Shown in pieces: positions 8,738-17,349 of a stretch of 64,000 bases of DNA; positions within the stretch are counted from its first letter, which is position 1; every line of letters starts with the position of its first letter. The notes beneath the pieces were generated by a model. It did no database searches and was not told the origin of the DNA. It saw only the letters and a list, made by a program, of their open reading frames with translations. The DNA is from DATNPH01 sp036703315 (GTDB lineage Bacteria > Cyanobacteriota > Cyanobacteriia > Cyanobacteriales > Coleofasciculaceae). The DNA lies in the NCBI GenBank assembly GCA_036703315.1, contig DATNPH010000037.1, positions 46,800-110,799 of the forward strand, given 5' to 3'. Both the position numbers and the translations under genes were made by a program.

Positions 8738-8819
8738 AAAATTTTTTACCAATTATGCCGCTGCGTGTCATGCTGTTTTTACAAGTTCAAGTAGCAGCGT
8801 TTTTGAGGCGCTCCATCGC

Positions 8820-9158
8820 GTGAAAAAGGTAGAAGCAATTATCCGCTCTTTTAAACTAGACGAGCTGAAAACCGCCGTAGTCCAGGCGGGTGTTGTTGGC
8901 ATGACGGTTTCTGACGTCCGGGGGTATGGACGTCAGAAAGGTCACACTGAACGCTACCGTGGAACCGAGTACACTATTGAGTTCCTGCCAAAATTTAAAG
9001 TAGAGATTATCGTTGAGGACAACCAGGTTGACATGGTGGTAGAAAAAATTGTCGCCGCTGTTCGTACTGGTGATATTGGCGACGGCAAGATTTTCATAAC
9101 TCCCGTATTTGAGGTATTTCGGATTCGGACAGGGGAAACAAATATAGAGGCTATATAG
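8820..9158 (+). CDS. glnB: Nitrogen regulatory protein PII, divergent
   Basis: A 112-residue trimeric signal protein that binds ATP/ADP and 2-oxoglutarate and controls targets such as N-acetylglutamate kinase and PipX. The start is GTG at 8820, giving MKKVEAIIR. PII signatures RGYGRQKGHTERYRG (T-loop start) and TGDIGDGKIF are present. Thr replaces the usual phosphorylated Ser at position 49 (RGTEYT), Ser replaces Pro at position 10, and the C-terminal FEVFRIRTGETN differs from the usual cyanobacterial tail. It could be the sole glnB or a second paralogue. A perfect NtcA box precedes it. Confidence 0.92.
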   Translation: MKKVEAIIRSFKLDELKTAVVQAGVVGMTVSDVRGYGRQKGHTERYRGTEYTIEFLPKFKVEIIVEDNQVDMVVEKIVAAVRTGDIGDGKIFITPVFEVFRIRTGETNIEAI

Positions 9159-9224
9159 ACTCCTATATAGGTTGATTCCCAAACAGAGGTCGAGTTTAAG
9201 TTAATGATACCGACTCATTTTAGT

Positions 9225-9260
9225 AAGGAAGGCAGAGGGCAGGAGGCACAAGGCACAAGG
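9225..9260. repeat. Short tandem repeats (GGCAGAG/GGCACAA type)
   Basis: Purine-rich heptamer-like units (AAGGCAGAGGGCAGGAGGC, then AGGCACAAGGCACAAGG). A pyrimidine counterpart (TCTGCCCTCTGCCCTCTGC) follows near 9387. This matches the short tandem repeat class common in filamentous cyanobacterial intergenic DNA. Confidence 0.6.
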
Positions 9261-9347
9261 GAATTGTGATTCCTGCTGTGGGAGCCACGACGAAGGGAGT
9301 AAGGGTTAAAGCCCCACACCAAAATCTTCAATTTGCTGTCTTGCCAT

Positions 9348-9372
9348 CAGTGTAGGTTTGAAGCCTACACTG
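9348..9372. repeat. Perfect hairpin downstream of PII gene
   Basis: CAGTGTAGG (9348-9356) and CCTACACTG (9364-9372) form a 9 bp stem with a 7 nt loop. There is no T-run, so it is not a typical intrinsic terminator. It sits between the convergent PII and DUF4385 genes and could act as a bidirectional end or be an interspersed repeat. Confidence 0.55.
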
Positions 9373-9417
9373 CAAGAGCAGTCCTTCTGCCCTCTGCCCT
9401 CTGCATAAGAGCCTTCT

Positions 9418-9912
9418 TCACTCTTGCTCGTACCTCTGTTTATGCTGTTTTAAAAGCTGTAGATATTTTTCATTCGTCTTGGCTTGCATCCATTTTTCTT
9501 TAAAGATTGCCGCTGATTCAGCTTTCACTGGATCTACTTCATTGGGTAAAGTATTTTTTCTAGCCTCAACCTGAGCTTCCTTAGAGCTTGCTTTTTGAGG
9601 ATTTTGCTGGTACTTTCTACCGCTTTTATGATTAGCGTAGCGGCGCGATCGCGTATAACCCATTTGCAAAAACTTCCGAGCCATATCTGCACCAACAAAA
9701 TCATCTTGCTCAAGGTAAGTAAGAAACATCTCGTAGATTTTCTCGCTAGACTCTTTAGCAATATCCGGAGTTTTGAAGCGCCAGTAGGGTAAGATTTCGC
9801 CTTTGTAGGGTTCTACCAAAAGCACTCCTTGTTCACCTTTACCTACGCGATAAAGTTCAGGAGAAGCTCGAAAATCGATAGACTTAAAATCTAAAGAGTA
9901 ATCAAATGGCAT
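9418..9912 (-). CDS. DUF4385 family protein
   Basis: A 164-residue soluble protein. The N-terminus FDYSLDFKSIDFR, the core EPYKGEILPYWRFKTP, the segment DFVGADMARKFLQMGYTRSR and the Lys-rich C-terminus EKWMQAKTNEKYLQLL match my recollection of DUF4385, a family of unknown function found in bacteria and phages. It lies 70 bp downstream of the ABC ATPase gene on the same strand. No function can be assigned. Confidence 0.8.
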   Translation of the reverse strand: MPFDYSLDFKSIDFRASPELYRVGKGEQGVLLVEPYKGEILPYWRFKTPDIAKESSEKIYEMFLTYLEQDDFVGADMARKFLQMGYTRSRRYANHKSGRKYQQNPQKASSKEAQVEARKNTLPNEVDPVKAESAAIFKEKWMQAKTNEKYLQLLKQHKQRYEQE

Positions 9913-9982
9913 CGTTAATTTTTGTCAGTTAACTCAGAGCGCTTGAGTTTAAACTCTAGTTGTTTACGCCAATTAGCTGTAT

Positions 9983-10987
9983 TCACTGAAGATAGACTCC
10001 CATCCTTGCCGAATCACGAATATGTTCAAGGGTAAGTTCACCGACAACATTCTCCCCATCCACTACAGTTAGTTGTGGGGCACCTGTCCGTAACAAGAGT
10101 GATAAGGCGTGGCGTAAGTTATCATCTCGTGCGATAGCGAAGCGCTGCTGCGATAGCGAATCGGTAGCGATCGCATGTTCACTCCGATAATGGTGATTCT
10201 CAGACACAGCAGCCATTGCCATCTCAACACGCAGAAGACTCAGTTGACGCACCATATCATCAGCACCAACCAGGTTATGCACAAAGGGATTGGCTGGTCG
10301 CGTCAGGATATTAAATGGTGTATCAAACTGCACAATCTGACCGTTTTGCAGAATCATGATTTTGTCAGCAAGGCGCAGTGCTTCCTCAACATCGTGAGAA
10401 ACAAATAGAATGGTTTTCTTAAGTTGGCGCTGAAGACGCAAAATCTCATCCTGTAGAGTTTGGCGGGTAATCGCGTCAATTGCTCCAAAAGGCTCATCCA
10501 TCAACATTACCTTCGGGTCACCAGCCAAGGCACGCGCCAAACCAACTCGCTGCTGCTGACCCCCTGATAGCTGTGAGGGATAACGATTGCGATAGTCTTG
10601 ATGCGGTAGCTCAACTAGCGTTAGCAACTCATCAATTCGCTGCTGGTATTGTGTGCGTGACCAACCTAGAAGTTTTGGCACCACAGCAATATTCTCAGCA
10701 ACTGTCATATGCGGAAATAAGCCAGATTGCTGAATTACGTAGCCAATCTGCTGACGTAGCTTCGTAGCTTTTATCTGCCGGATATCCGTGCCGTCAAGGT
10801 AAATCGTACCTGAGGTTGGCTGGTACAAGCGATTGACCATCTTGAGAAGCGTTGTTTTCCCACAGCCGGATGGTCCTAAAATCACGACTAATTGACCCGC
10901 TTCAATCTCGCAGGTGCAGCCATTGACTGCCGGATGGGAAGCCCCCGGAAATTTTAGGAATACTTCCTCAAAGCGTATTGCGCTCAC
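9983..10987 (-). CDS. Osmoprotectant (glycine betaine/choline type) ABC transporter ATP-binding protein
   Basis: A 334-residue OpuBA/OpuCA/ProV-like ATPase that would energise import of betaine- or choline-like solutes. Walker A GPSGCGKTT is near 39-47, then the Q-loop IQQSGLFPHMTVAENI, signature LSGGQQQRVGLARAL, Walker B VMLMDEPF and H-loop FVSHDVEEAL. The C-terminal 90 residues resemble a degenerate CBS region. The start is GTG at 10987 with upstream GAGGAAAA. It is 20 bp downstream of the binding-protein gene. Residues around ATDSLSQQRFAIARDD are encoded by a HIP1-rich repeat. No permease gene is adjacent. Confidence 0.88.
   Translation of the reverse strand: MSAIRFEEVFLKFPGASHPAVNGCTCEIEAGQLVVILGPSGCGKTTLLKMVNRLYQPTSGTIYLDGTDIRQIKATKLRQQIGYVIQQSGLFPHMTVAENIAVVPKLLGWSRTQYQQRIDELLTLVELPHQDYRNRYPSQLSGGQQQRVGLARALAGDPKVMLMDEPFGAIDAITRQTLQDEILRLQRQLKKTILFVSHDVEEALRLADKIMILQNGQIVQFDTPFNILTRPANPFVHNLVGADDMVRQLSLLRVEMAMAAVSENHHYRSEHAIATDSLSQQRFAIARDDNLRHALSLLLRTGAPQLTVVDGENVVGELTLEHIRDSARMGVYLQ
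10131..10175. repeat. HIP1-associated palindromic repeat inside an ABC ATPase coding region
   Basis: The block reads GCGATAGCGAAGCGCTG then CTGCGATAGCGA and ends with TAGCGATCGC. A 22 nt core (10138-10159) recurs with one difference at 37053-37074 in non-coding DNA. Here it is translated in frame in the linker before the CBS-like C-terminus of the ATPase. Confidence 0.6.
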
Positions 10988-11007
10988 GGTTTTCCTCTAG
11001 CAACTGA

Positions 11008-11922
11008 TTAACTCTTTTTTAACAGTCCTTCTTTAGCCAGAAATTCTTTAGCGACTTCGGCAGGTTCGCGTTGTTTGCCACTCACTTCGTAGTTGAGGCG
11101 CTGCATTGTTTCGTTTGTCAGTTTAGGGGCAAGCGCGTTAAGAGCATCACGAATGCCTGGATTTTTATCCAGTACTTGTTGACGCACAACTGGGGCAACC
11201 TGATAAGGAGGGAATAATTTTTTGTCATCTTCAAGTACGACTAGCTTAAAGGCACTAATTTCACCATCAGTACCAAACCCAACAGCAACATCAGCTTGAC
11301 CAGTAGTCAATGTTTTATACCTCAAGCCTGCATCAGCGGGAATAAATTTTTTGAGCTTGAAGTCACCATAGTTTTTTTTCAAGCCTGGTAACCCATCCTC
11401 GCGAGCCTCGAATTCGGGTAGTCCAATCATTGTCAGTTTGTTAGCTTGGCGCTTCATGTCGGAGATTGTCTTGATGCTGTATTTTTGGGAGCCTTCCTGA
11501 GTCATCACCAATGCTTGATTGTTGTTCATTGGGGCAGGCTCAAGCCAGATTAAGTTAAATTTTTCCTTATAACCTTTTGACACTACGTCAAACACCTGCT
11601 TCTGGTCACTATTGGCAGGTTGCTTCAGTACGGTTAATAAAGCTGTGCCCGTGTATTCTGGGTATAAATCAATCTGACCATTTTGAAGACTGGCTTGGGC
11701 AACGGGAGTTCCGCCTAGGTTGAGCTTCCGTTCTACTTTGAACCCGTTATCTTGTAGAACCAGGGCATACATTTCTCCCAAAATAAATTGCTCGGTGAAA
11801 TCTTTCGATCCGACCTTAATGGCTCCACCAGCACCACTGCTCCCATTATTGCAAGCGATCGCGAACAACATTGTTAGTAACGCCAGCATTAATGGCACAA
11901 ACAGACGGCGAACCGAATTCAT
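11008..11922 (-). CDS. Osmoprotectant ABC transporter substrate-binding lipoprotein (OpuBC/OpuCC/OsmF-like)
   Basis: A 304-residue periplasmic binding protein with a signal peptide ending in lipobox LFAIAC, so it is lipid-anchored after export. The mature start GGAIKVGSKDFTEQFILGEM is typical of the glycine-betaine/choline/carnitine class, as are the NLGGTPVAQASLQ and DLYPEYTGTALL segments that shape the quaternary-amine site. It is the first gene of a two-gene unit with the ATPase. Permeases (OpuBB/BD type) are missing next to it and must be elsewhere if the system works. Confidence 0.9.
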   Translation of the reverse strand: MNSVRRLFVPLMLALLTMLFAIACNNGSSGAGGAIKVGSKDFTEQFILGEMYALVLQDNGFKVERKLNLGGTPVAQASLQNGQIDLYPEYTGTALLTVLKQPANSDQKQVFDVVSKGYKEKFNLIWLEPAPMNNNQALVMTQEGSQKYSIKTISDMKRQANKLTMIGLPEFEAREDGLPGLKKNYGDFKLKKFIPADAGLRYKTLTTGQADVAVGFGTDGEISAFKLVVLEDDKKLFPPYQVAPVVRQQVLDKNPGIRDALNALAPKLTNETMQRLNYEVSGKQREPAEVAKEFLAKEGLLKKS

Positions 11923-12012
11923 AAGACAGTCCTTGACTCTTGTAGGAGACAGCTACCTTAAACTATAAATCAAGTATCTAGCTTATACCCTAGGCATGTC
12001 TAAGAGCCTTCA

Positions 12013-13596
12013 CTATTTTTTTAGCTTCCAAAGCCAAGGTTCACTCAGTTGGATTGGTTCTAGAGAGGAGTTATAGTCTTTTTCAATTCCAAATTTCAAA
12101 TTTTTGGAAGGGCTAAATATAAAAATGTCACTGAACCCCTGAGGAATCTTGGGTATATTAGGTTCAGATACTAACTGAAGTTGCACTTTTTTATCGAGAA
12201 GATAGCTGAGAGATAGAAGTTCGCCACCATTACTTTCATAAAAAGTGCTAACTAAAAGTGGCCGCTCAGTTTGGTTAATCATCTTAGCGATTTGCACATT
12301 AATATTACTAGGTGACTTATTCCACCAAACCTGCGAATTAGAACTAACGATACAGGATACAATTCCAGCTGAAATTAACAGAGTTGTTATAAATTGCCAA
12401 AATTTCTGCTGAAAGAAATTAGGAGATACAATCTGATTACCAATAAGGTAAGCAACCATTAGTAAAATTCCCAAATAACAAGGAATTAGATACCGAGGTA
12501 CTGTTGACCGCATTCCTCCCACAATTAAATCAGGCAATATGAAGGTTAATGCCGGAACACCAATTAGAATTAATATAAATAATGAAACTTGTTTTGGAGC
12601 TTCACGACAGATAAAATAAACGGCATAACCCACCAACGTTAACAAGATTAAAACTGAAGGAATTGTATATATAGCGGGAGCTTTCGCATCTAAATTTATA
12701 TCGAAAAATACACGGCTAATATTGCCAGCCCAACTTTTGACTAAACGCAATAAGCTGACTTGAGTAGATGACCATGATGTCGAGCTACGTGCCTGTGATA
12801 AGCCATTAAGAATCACCCAAATCCAGGGTGCAAAAGCCAAAATACCTGCCAGAGTTGCCAACAGATATGCAGCAACTGTCTTACTCCATCGGAAGCGAGC
12901 AATAGTTGCCACATAGATGAAATGCCCAATTGCTGTAAGTCCAACCAAGGGAAAACTATAAAGTCCAAAGGCTAAACTTACTGCATAAGTTCCCCAACTA
13001 ACCTTTGTTTGAAGGCGCATCGCTCGTAGCAGCAATGCACTCGACAACAAAATTGCTACCATCCACAGACTATATTCCCGTGCTTCCTGGGCAAAGACTA
13101 CGTGAACTGGGGAGACTGTCATGAGTGCGATCGCAACCCATCCTATCAGTGACGATCCAAATAATTCTAGGCATAGCCAATAGATACAGGGAAACACAAG
13201 TAAACTAATCAGTGCAGCAACACCTCTGCTCACCACCACTGGATTATTAAACCAATGCATCCCAAGCCGAACCATCATATAGTAAGTTGGCGGATGCTGA
13301 GGGTCTTTTGTTATCAAAACGTTCAGGGTATCCAGGAAGCTTTTCTTAGCAGTTGGATACTGATACTTGTGTAAATCTTCGACACCAATTACATCACCGT
13401 TGAACAGTTGCTGCTTCAAGTCTCCTTCTGCTGTGTAGCCAGCCACGGTTAATGAGGTTATCGTCTCATCGTGCCAGTAGACTTTTCGGTCAAGATTGAC
13501 GAAGCGAAAATATATGCCTAGTGCTAACAGAACGATAACTAGAAACCGTAACCAAGTCGGAGGAAGTGCCCAGCGGTGCGTCAATTGGCTTTTCAT
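12013..13596 (-). CDS. Glycosyltransferase family 39-like membrane protein
   Basis: A 527-residue integral membrane protein with about ten hydrophobic segments. It has the GT-C features: an acidic pair in the first loop (YWHDETITS) and the conserved HPPTYYMMVRLGM and VFAQEAREYSLWM segments. Such enzymes use polyprenyl-linked sugars as donors, on the periplasmic side. It is the last gene of the minus-strand polysaccharide cluster and starts 3 bp after the stop of the GT4 gene, so it is surely co-transcribed with it. Substrate unknown. Confidence 0.8.
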   Translation of the reverse strand: MKSQLTHRWALPPTWLRFLVIVLLALGIYFRFVNLDRKVYWHDETITSLTVAGYTAEGDLKQQLFNGDVIGVEDLHKYQYPTAKKSFLDTLNVLITKDPQHPPTYYMMVRLGMHWFNNPVVVSRGVAALISLLVFPCIYWLCLELFGSSLIGWVAIALMTVSPVHVVFAQEAREYSLWMVAILLSSALLLRAMRLQTKVSWGTYAVSLAFGLYSFPLVGLTAIGHFIYVATIARFRWSKTVAAYLLATLAGILAFAPWIWVILNGLSQARSSTSWSSTQVSLLRLVKSWAGNISRVFFDINLDAKAPAIYTIPSVLILLTLVGYAVYFICREAPKQVSLFILILIGVPALTFILPDLIVGGMRSTVPRYLIPCYLGILLMVAYLIGNQIVSPNFFQQKFWQFITTLLISAGIVSCIVSSNSQVWWNKSPSNINVQIAKMINQTERPLLVSTFYESNGGELLSLSYLLDKKVQLQLVSEPNIPKIPQGFSDIFIFSPSKNLKFGIEKDYNSSLEPIQLSEPWLWKLKK

Positions 13597-13599
13597 TGC

Positions 13600-14856
13600 T
13601 TACATCGAGGATGATCGCAGATCGCTATAAAGACATTCGTAGCGACGGGCTTGTATTTCCAGGGTAAATTCTTGTTCAGCTTTCTGACGGGCGCGATCGC
13701 ACAATTTTTGATGCCGTTCTCGATCCTCAAGCACCCAGGCAATCCCTTGAGCTAAATCTTCAATTTGGTAAGGTTGAGCGAGGTAACCGTTTTGCTGATG
13801 ATCGACAATATCTTTTAATCCGGTTGCATTAAACGCCACGACTGGAGTGCCACAGGCGAGTGATTCAGACGCTGTCTGCCCGAAGGCTTCCTGCGTCGAT
13901 GGTACTACCATGACATCAGCTGCTGCATAGATAAGGGCTAGGGCAATATCGTCATGCAATCGACCTACATAGTGAGATTTGAAACCAACATCAATTGGAT
14001 TTTTCGGTTGAGAGGCACCAAAAACAACGAGTTCGATCTGCTCTTGCCATCCTGACTTACTCAGGCTTTGCAACGCTGGCTGAAGCAGATGAAATCCCTT
14101 GCGGCGATCGCTATTTACATACATTGCTCCGAACAACACAAGATACTTGTCTTGAGGCAAATTCATTAATTCTCGTGCTACCTGTCGAGCTATTGGTTTG
14201 TACTTTTGAGTATCCAAACCATGAGGAATCACCTCTATACGCAGATTCTTAAAAAGAGAACTTGAATTAGCACACTTAGCTAACCATGAGCTAGGAGTGA
14301 CAATGGTTAGATTCAAATTTTTCCAGGCTTTTGCTTTGCGCTGCCATACCCAGCGCGATAAATCCCAGCTTTGCTGACTATCGAGTATGGGACACGCCCC
14401 ACAGGAATCAGTATAGCGATCGCACTCCTGACTATAGTGACATCCTCCTGTGAATGCCCACATATCATGAAGAGTCCAAACTAACGGTTGCTTAAACCTG
14501 GCAACTGTTTCTATTGGTAGGTATCCATGGCAGATCCAATGCAGATTAATCACATCTGGCTGAAGTTTAATAACTTTGGAGCCAATTCCACCCGGAAGCC
14601 ACTCCGGTGAAAAATCACTAGAATTGCGCTGACGATAGAACTGTAATGGCAAAGCATCTAATCGCTCAGTTACTTTCAACTTGGCGATTATTTTCCCGAT
14701 ATTGGTTTGTGGGGAAAGCACAGCTTTATCATCACTATCATTGAATTGCACCAGCATCTGGGAGTCTACACCAAACTCCTGTAAACCCTGATGCAATCTT
14801 AGAGTTGCCCGACCAGCACCACCACCATCAGAATCGCTAAGGTGTAAAATTTTCAT
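13600..14856 (-). CDS. Glycosyltransferase family 4
   Basis: A 418-residue GT-B enzyme. The N-terminal MKILHLSDSDGGGAGRAT and LHDMWAFTGGCHYSQECD segments are typical of exopolysaccharide GT4 proteins of the WcaC/WcaL type. The C-terminal nucleotide-sugar site has EAFGQTASESLACGTPVVAF with the paired Glu. It is cytoplasmic or peripheral. Downstream of the PhyH gene by 44 bp and 3 bp ahead of the GT39 gene. Donor and acceptor sugars cannot be read from sequence. Confidence 0.88.
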   Translation of the reverse strand: MKILHLSDSDGGGAGRATLRLHQGLQEFGVDSQMLVQFNDSDDKAVLSPQTNIGKIIAKLKVTERLDALPLQFYRQRNSSDFSPEWLPGGIGSKVIKLQPDVINLHWICHGYLPIETVARFKQPLVWTLHDMWAFTGGCHYSQECDRYTDSCGACPILDSQQSWDLSRWVWQRKAKAWKNLNLTIVTPSSWLAKCANSSSLFKNLRIEVIPHGLDTQKYKPIARQVARELMNLPQDKYLVLFGAMYVNSDRRKGFHLLQPALQSLSKSGWQEQIELVVFGASQPKNPIDVGFKSHYVGRLHDDIALALIYAAADVMVVPSTQEAFGQTASESLACGTPVVAFNATGLKDIVDHQQNGYLAQPYQIEDLAQGIAWVLEDRERHQKLCDRARQKAEQEFTLEIQARRYECLYSDLRSSSM

Positions 14857-14900
14857 CTAAAGACCTGACTGACGGCAACTACTTCTTTTCAAACATTCTT

Positions 14901-15806
14901 TTAAGGTTTTTTCAAAGTCTTTTTAACAAATTTAGCCATTTGCGCTAATTTTGGTTGCTGCCACACATACTGCCACAAATCCGTTTTTAATTTGGCTTTG
15001 AGTGAATAAATCTTCTGTGGCTCAGGAACCACTCGATACTTCATCCCTTCATACACCTCGTAATCTATATTACTGGGAGATGTCGCATAGCGACTCCCAC
15101 TTTGGTACTGGCTAGGAAGATAATGCGCTGTTAGAGACTTCCTGGAATATCTAGAATCTTGTGTTTCTAAAGCTCCATGAATAGTTCTAGAATTCCAAAA
15201 GAGTACATCTCCTCTCTGTAAAGCTGGAGCGTAAATATCACTTTGATGAGAACCCACATACTCTTTTAGCTTTTGTACATAGGGAGCATTTGAAACTTTT
15301 TCCTCTGTCGTTAAGTCAAAGTCAACGCTATTAGATTGTGGCAAAACGTAGAAGCGACCAGCTTTTTCATGGATATCTTCTAACGCAAACCATCCAGCCA
15401 ACAAATGGCCACTTGGTATAGAGTCTAAATAGTACCAATCCTGATGAGCTGGTGTAGCTGTATTCATATCGAACAGCATGGTCTGCATAAGGTTATGCTC
15501 TTGACTTCCGGTGAGTTGAGTCAGTGCTTCCCTAACCTGCTGTAAACAAAAAATTTGTCTTGCTGCCTCACAAAAAGCTGGATAGTTTGGGTAATCATGG
15601 ATGTTTAGAAAAGATTCTTCACAATACCCGTGCTTAGAAACTTCGTTTCTTTCCCATCGATTGCTTGATTGTCTAAAAAAATAGTTATTTGAGGGCAATA
15701 TTTCCGAATTATATATTTCTAAAAGCTTATCTATCAAGCTATCTGGAAGCAATTTTTTAAATACGTAATATCCATTTTTATCATAAAAATCTTTAGGGCT
15801 ATTCAT
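14901..15806 (-). CDS. Phytanoyl-CoA dioxygenase (PhyH) family protein
   Basis: A 301-residue non-heme Fe(II)/2-oxoglutarate oxygenase. The facial triad is likely HQD (THE segment AHQDWYYLDS) plus the His in NSRTIHGALE, with a downstream Arg in YSRKSLTAHY to bind 2-oxoglutarate. Within a polysaccharide cluster it may modify a sugar, lipid or a small donor molecule; this is inference. A GGAG lies upstream of the ATG at 15806. Its AT content looks higher than the neighbouring housekeeping genes, as often seen in O-antigen-type clusters. Confidence 0.85.
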   Translation of the reverse strand: MNSPKDFYDKNGYYVFKKLLPDSLIDKLLEIYNSEILPSNNYFFRQSSNRWERNEVSKHGYCEESFLNIHDYPNYPAFCEAARQIFCLQQVREALTQLTGSQEHNLMQTMLFDMNTATPAHQDWYYLDSIPSGHLLAGWFALEDIHEKAGRFYVLPQSNSVDFDLTTEEKVSNAPYVQKLKEYVGSHQSDIYAPALQRGDVLFWNSRTIHGALETQDSRYSRKSLTAHYLPSQYQSGSRYATSPSNIDYEVYEGMKYRVVPEPQKIYSLKAKLKTDLWQYVWQQPKLAQMAKFVKKTLKKP

Positions 15807-16008
15807 AAACTTTAATCTCCAAGCAACATCTCATTTTGATTACAAAGCGTCCTCATTTCAATCTTAATAGGGATTTTTATTTTCTTGAGCTAGTACGGCT
15901 ATCTCTAAACGTAATGCTAACAACCTTAAATAAATTTAGTTGACTATTGGCTTAATAAAGTTGTAGTGCCGTTTTAATAACTTTTTAAATCTATTAATAC
16001 CCCCTGAA

Positions 16009-16935
16009 TTATACCTTCATTATCTTTTTGAGTTTTGCTGTCGCTCGCTTGAATAAATTTGGCGCATAATCGAAAGTTGTCCTCTGGATAAATTTATCGG
16101 ATTGCAGATCGCGAATGATAAAGGGTGGATGTTTTAAAGGAAAACTCATAGGTTCTACAGGTAGGTTGCTGTAGGGGCTTTTTTCATCATCGGTATGAGT
16201 TGCATCTATCCCATGACCAATATTAGAAACTAAATTTACATTCGGAATAATACTAAGACCATTTTGAACCCAGCAGGCAAACATCCATTTAAAATCCCAC
16301 CCTGTTAGATGTCCATCATAAAGACGCTGAGCAACATCTGCCCAAACTTTTACGGCATAAGGGTCTTCTAGTATATCTTTAAGAAAATTTCCATCCCGAA
16401 CTTCTGGCCAGAGCTTAACATTGACATCAAAGTACTGCCATGAGCGCCTCCACGTTGCCCACCCCCAACAAAGAGGAAAGCGAGAGAAGTAGTAGCTATA
16501 CTCAGTTCGTCTTCGCCCAAATTGGTTATTTTGTCCTGATATATGCATGATCCGTTGATCATGTCGATAGCGGTCAAGCAATTCTTCACAGTATCGAAAA
16601 AATGTGGGATGGGGTAAGCAGTCATCCTCCAGAATGATTGCCTCCTCAACCATGTCAAACACCCAATTTAAGCCCTTGGCAATATTGGGATCACAGCTTA
16701 AATTAACATCTGAGTAATTCTTGAAAACTTCGCAGTCCCAATCCACACGATCAATAATCGCACGCGCAGCCGCACACTTCTCTTGTTCACCCGGTTGCTC
16801 TGCACGGGGGCCATCAGCAATTACTAAAAGCTTGGGAGGTTTGGCTTGTCGAATCACCTCAAACACCTTTTCAGTTTGCTCAGGTCGTTTGAAAATAATC
16901 AAGACTACAGGAGTTTTAATCTGCAAATCAGCCAT
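16009..16935 (-). CDS. Glycosyltransferase family 2-like protein
   Basis: A 308-residue GT-A-fold protein. The N-terminal TPVVLIIFKRPEQTEKVF and LVIADGPR are followed by IILEDDCLPHPTFFRYCEEL, where EDD is the DXD-like metal and nucleotide-sugar motif. The family includes GNT-I-like transferases from bacterial polysaccharide loci. A WGWATWRRSW segment is typical of the group. No membrane segment, so cytoplasmic. Part of the minus-strand polysaccharide cluster. Confidence 0.82.
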   Translation of the reverse strand: MADLQIKTPVVLIIFKRPEQTEKVFEVIRQAKPPKLLVIADGPRAEQPGEQEKCAAARAIIDRVDWDCEVFKNYSDVNLSCDPNIAKGLNWVFDMVEEAIILEDDCLPHPTFFRYCEELLDRYRHDQRIMHISGQNNQFGRRRTEYSYYFSRFPLCWGWATWRRSWQYFDVNVKLWPEVRDGNFLKDILEDPYAVKVWADVAQRLYDGHLTGWDFKWMFACWVQNGLSIIPNVNLVSNIGHGIDATHTDDEKSPYSNLPVEPMSFPLKHPPFIIRDLQSDKFIQRTTFDYAPNLFKRATAKLKKIMKV

Positions 16936-17188
16936 TTACACCTGTTCTACACTATTCAATATAGATTTCAGTCAATACGATGATATAAGTATTTGCTGAT
17001 ACTGAGGTAAAGCAAGAGTTGATGTCACACTTGGACTTGAGTTAGGACAGTTGACATTGAAGGTGGAACAAGCACATTGGCTATAGCCTAGACAACAACA
17101 GGGCAAATGTTACCGCTTAGTCTACCAGATAATGAGATTTAAAACCTAGTACCGCTACGTGGAAGCAAAAGCAAAGGGCGCGACTTAA

Positions 17189-17234
17189 GCTGAGAGGAGA
17201 CCGATAGTCTTTTAGTCATCGGTCTCCTCTCAGC
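17189..17234. repeat. 17 bp perfect inverted repeat
   Basis: GCTGAGAGGAGACCGAT (17189-17205) and its exact complement (17218-17234) enclose a 12 nt loop. No T-run follows on either strand. It lies in the 414 bp gap 16936-17349 between the GT2-like and flippase genes. The rest of that gap holds only short AAAAGTC repeats near 17271-17284. Confidence 0.65.
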
Positions 17235-17349
17235 CGGACTACGTCCCGCAGGAGCTAACCCGCCCAAAAGTCAAAAGTCAAAAAGCTTTATTAGTAGACT
17301 TTTGAGCTTGTTTCAGATAGTAAGCTCATTTAGTTCTTGATGTACTAGG

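Noticed and set aside
8476..8739. 87-codon minus-strand frame over the tRNA-Ser and PII upstream region
   Set aside because: It overlaps the tRNA and contains the translated antisense of its T arm; it is not a gene.
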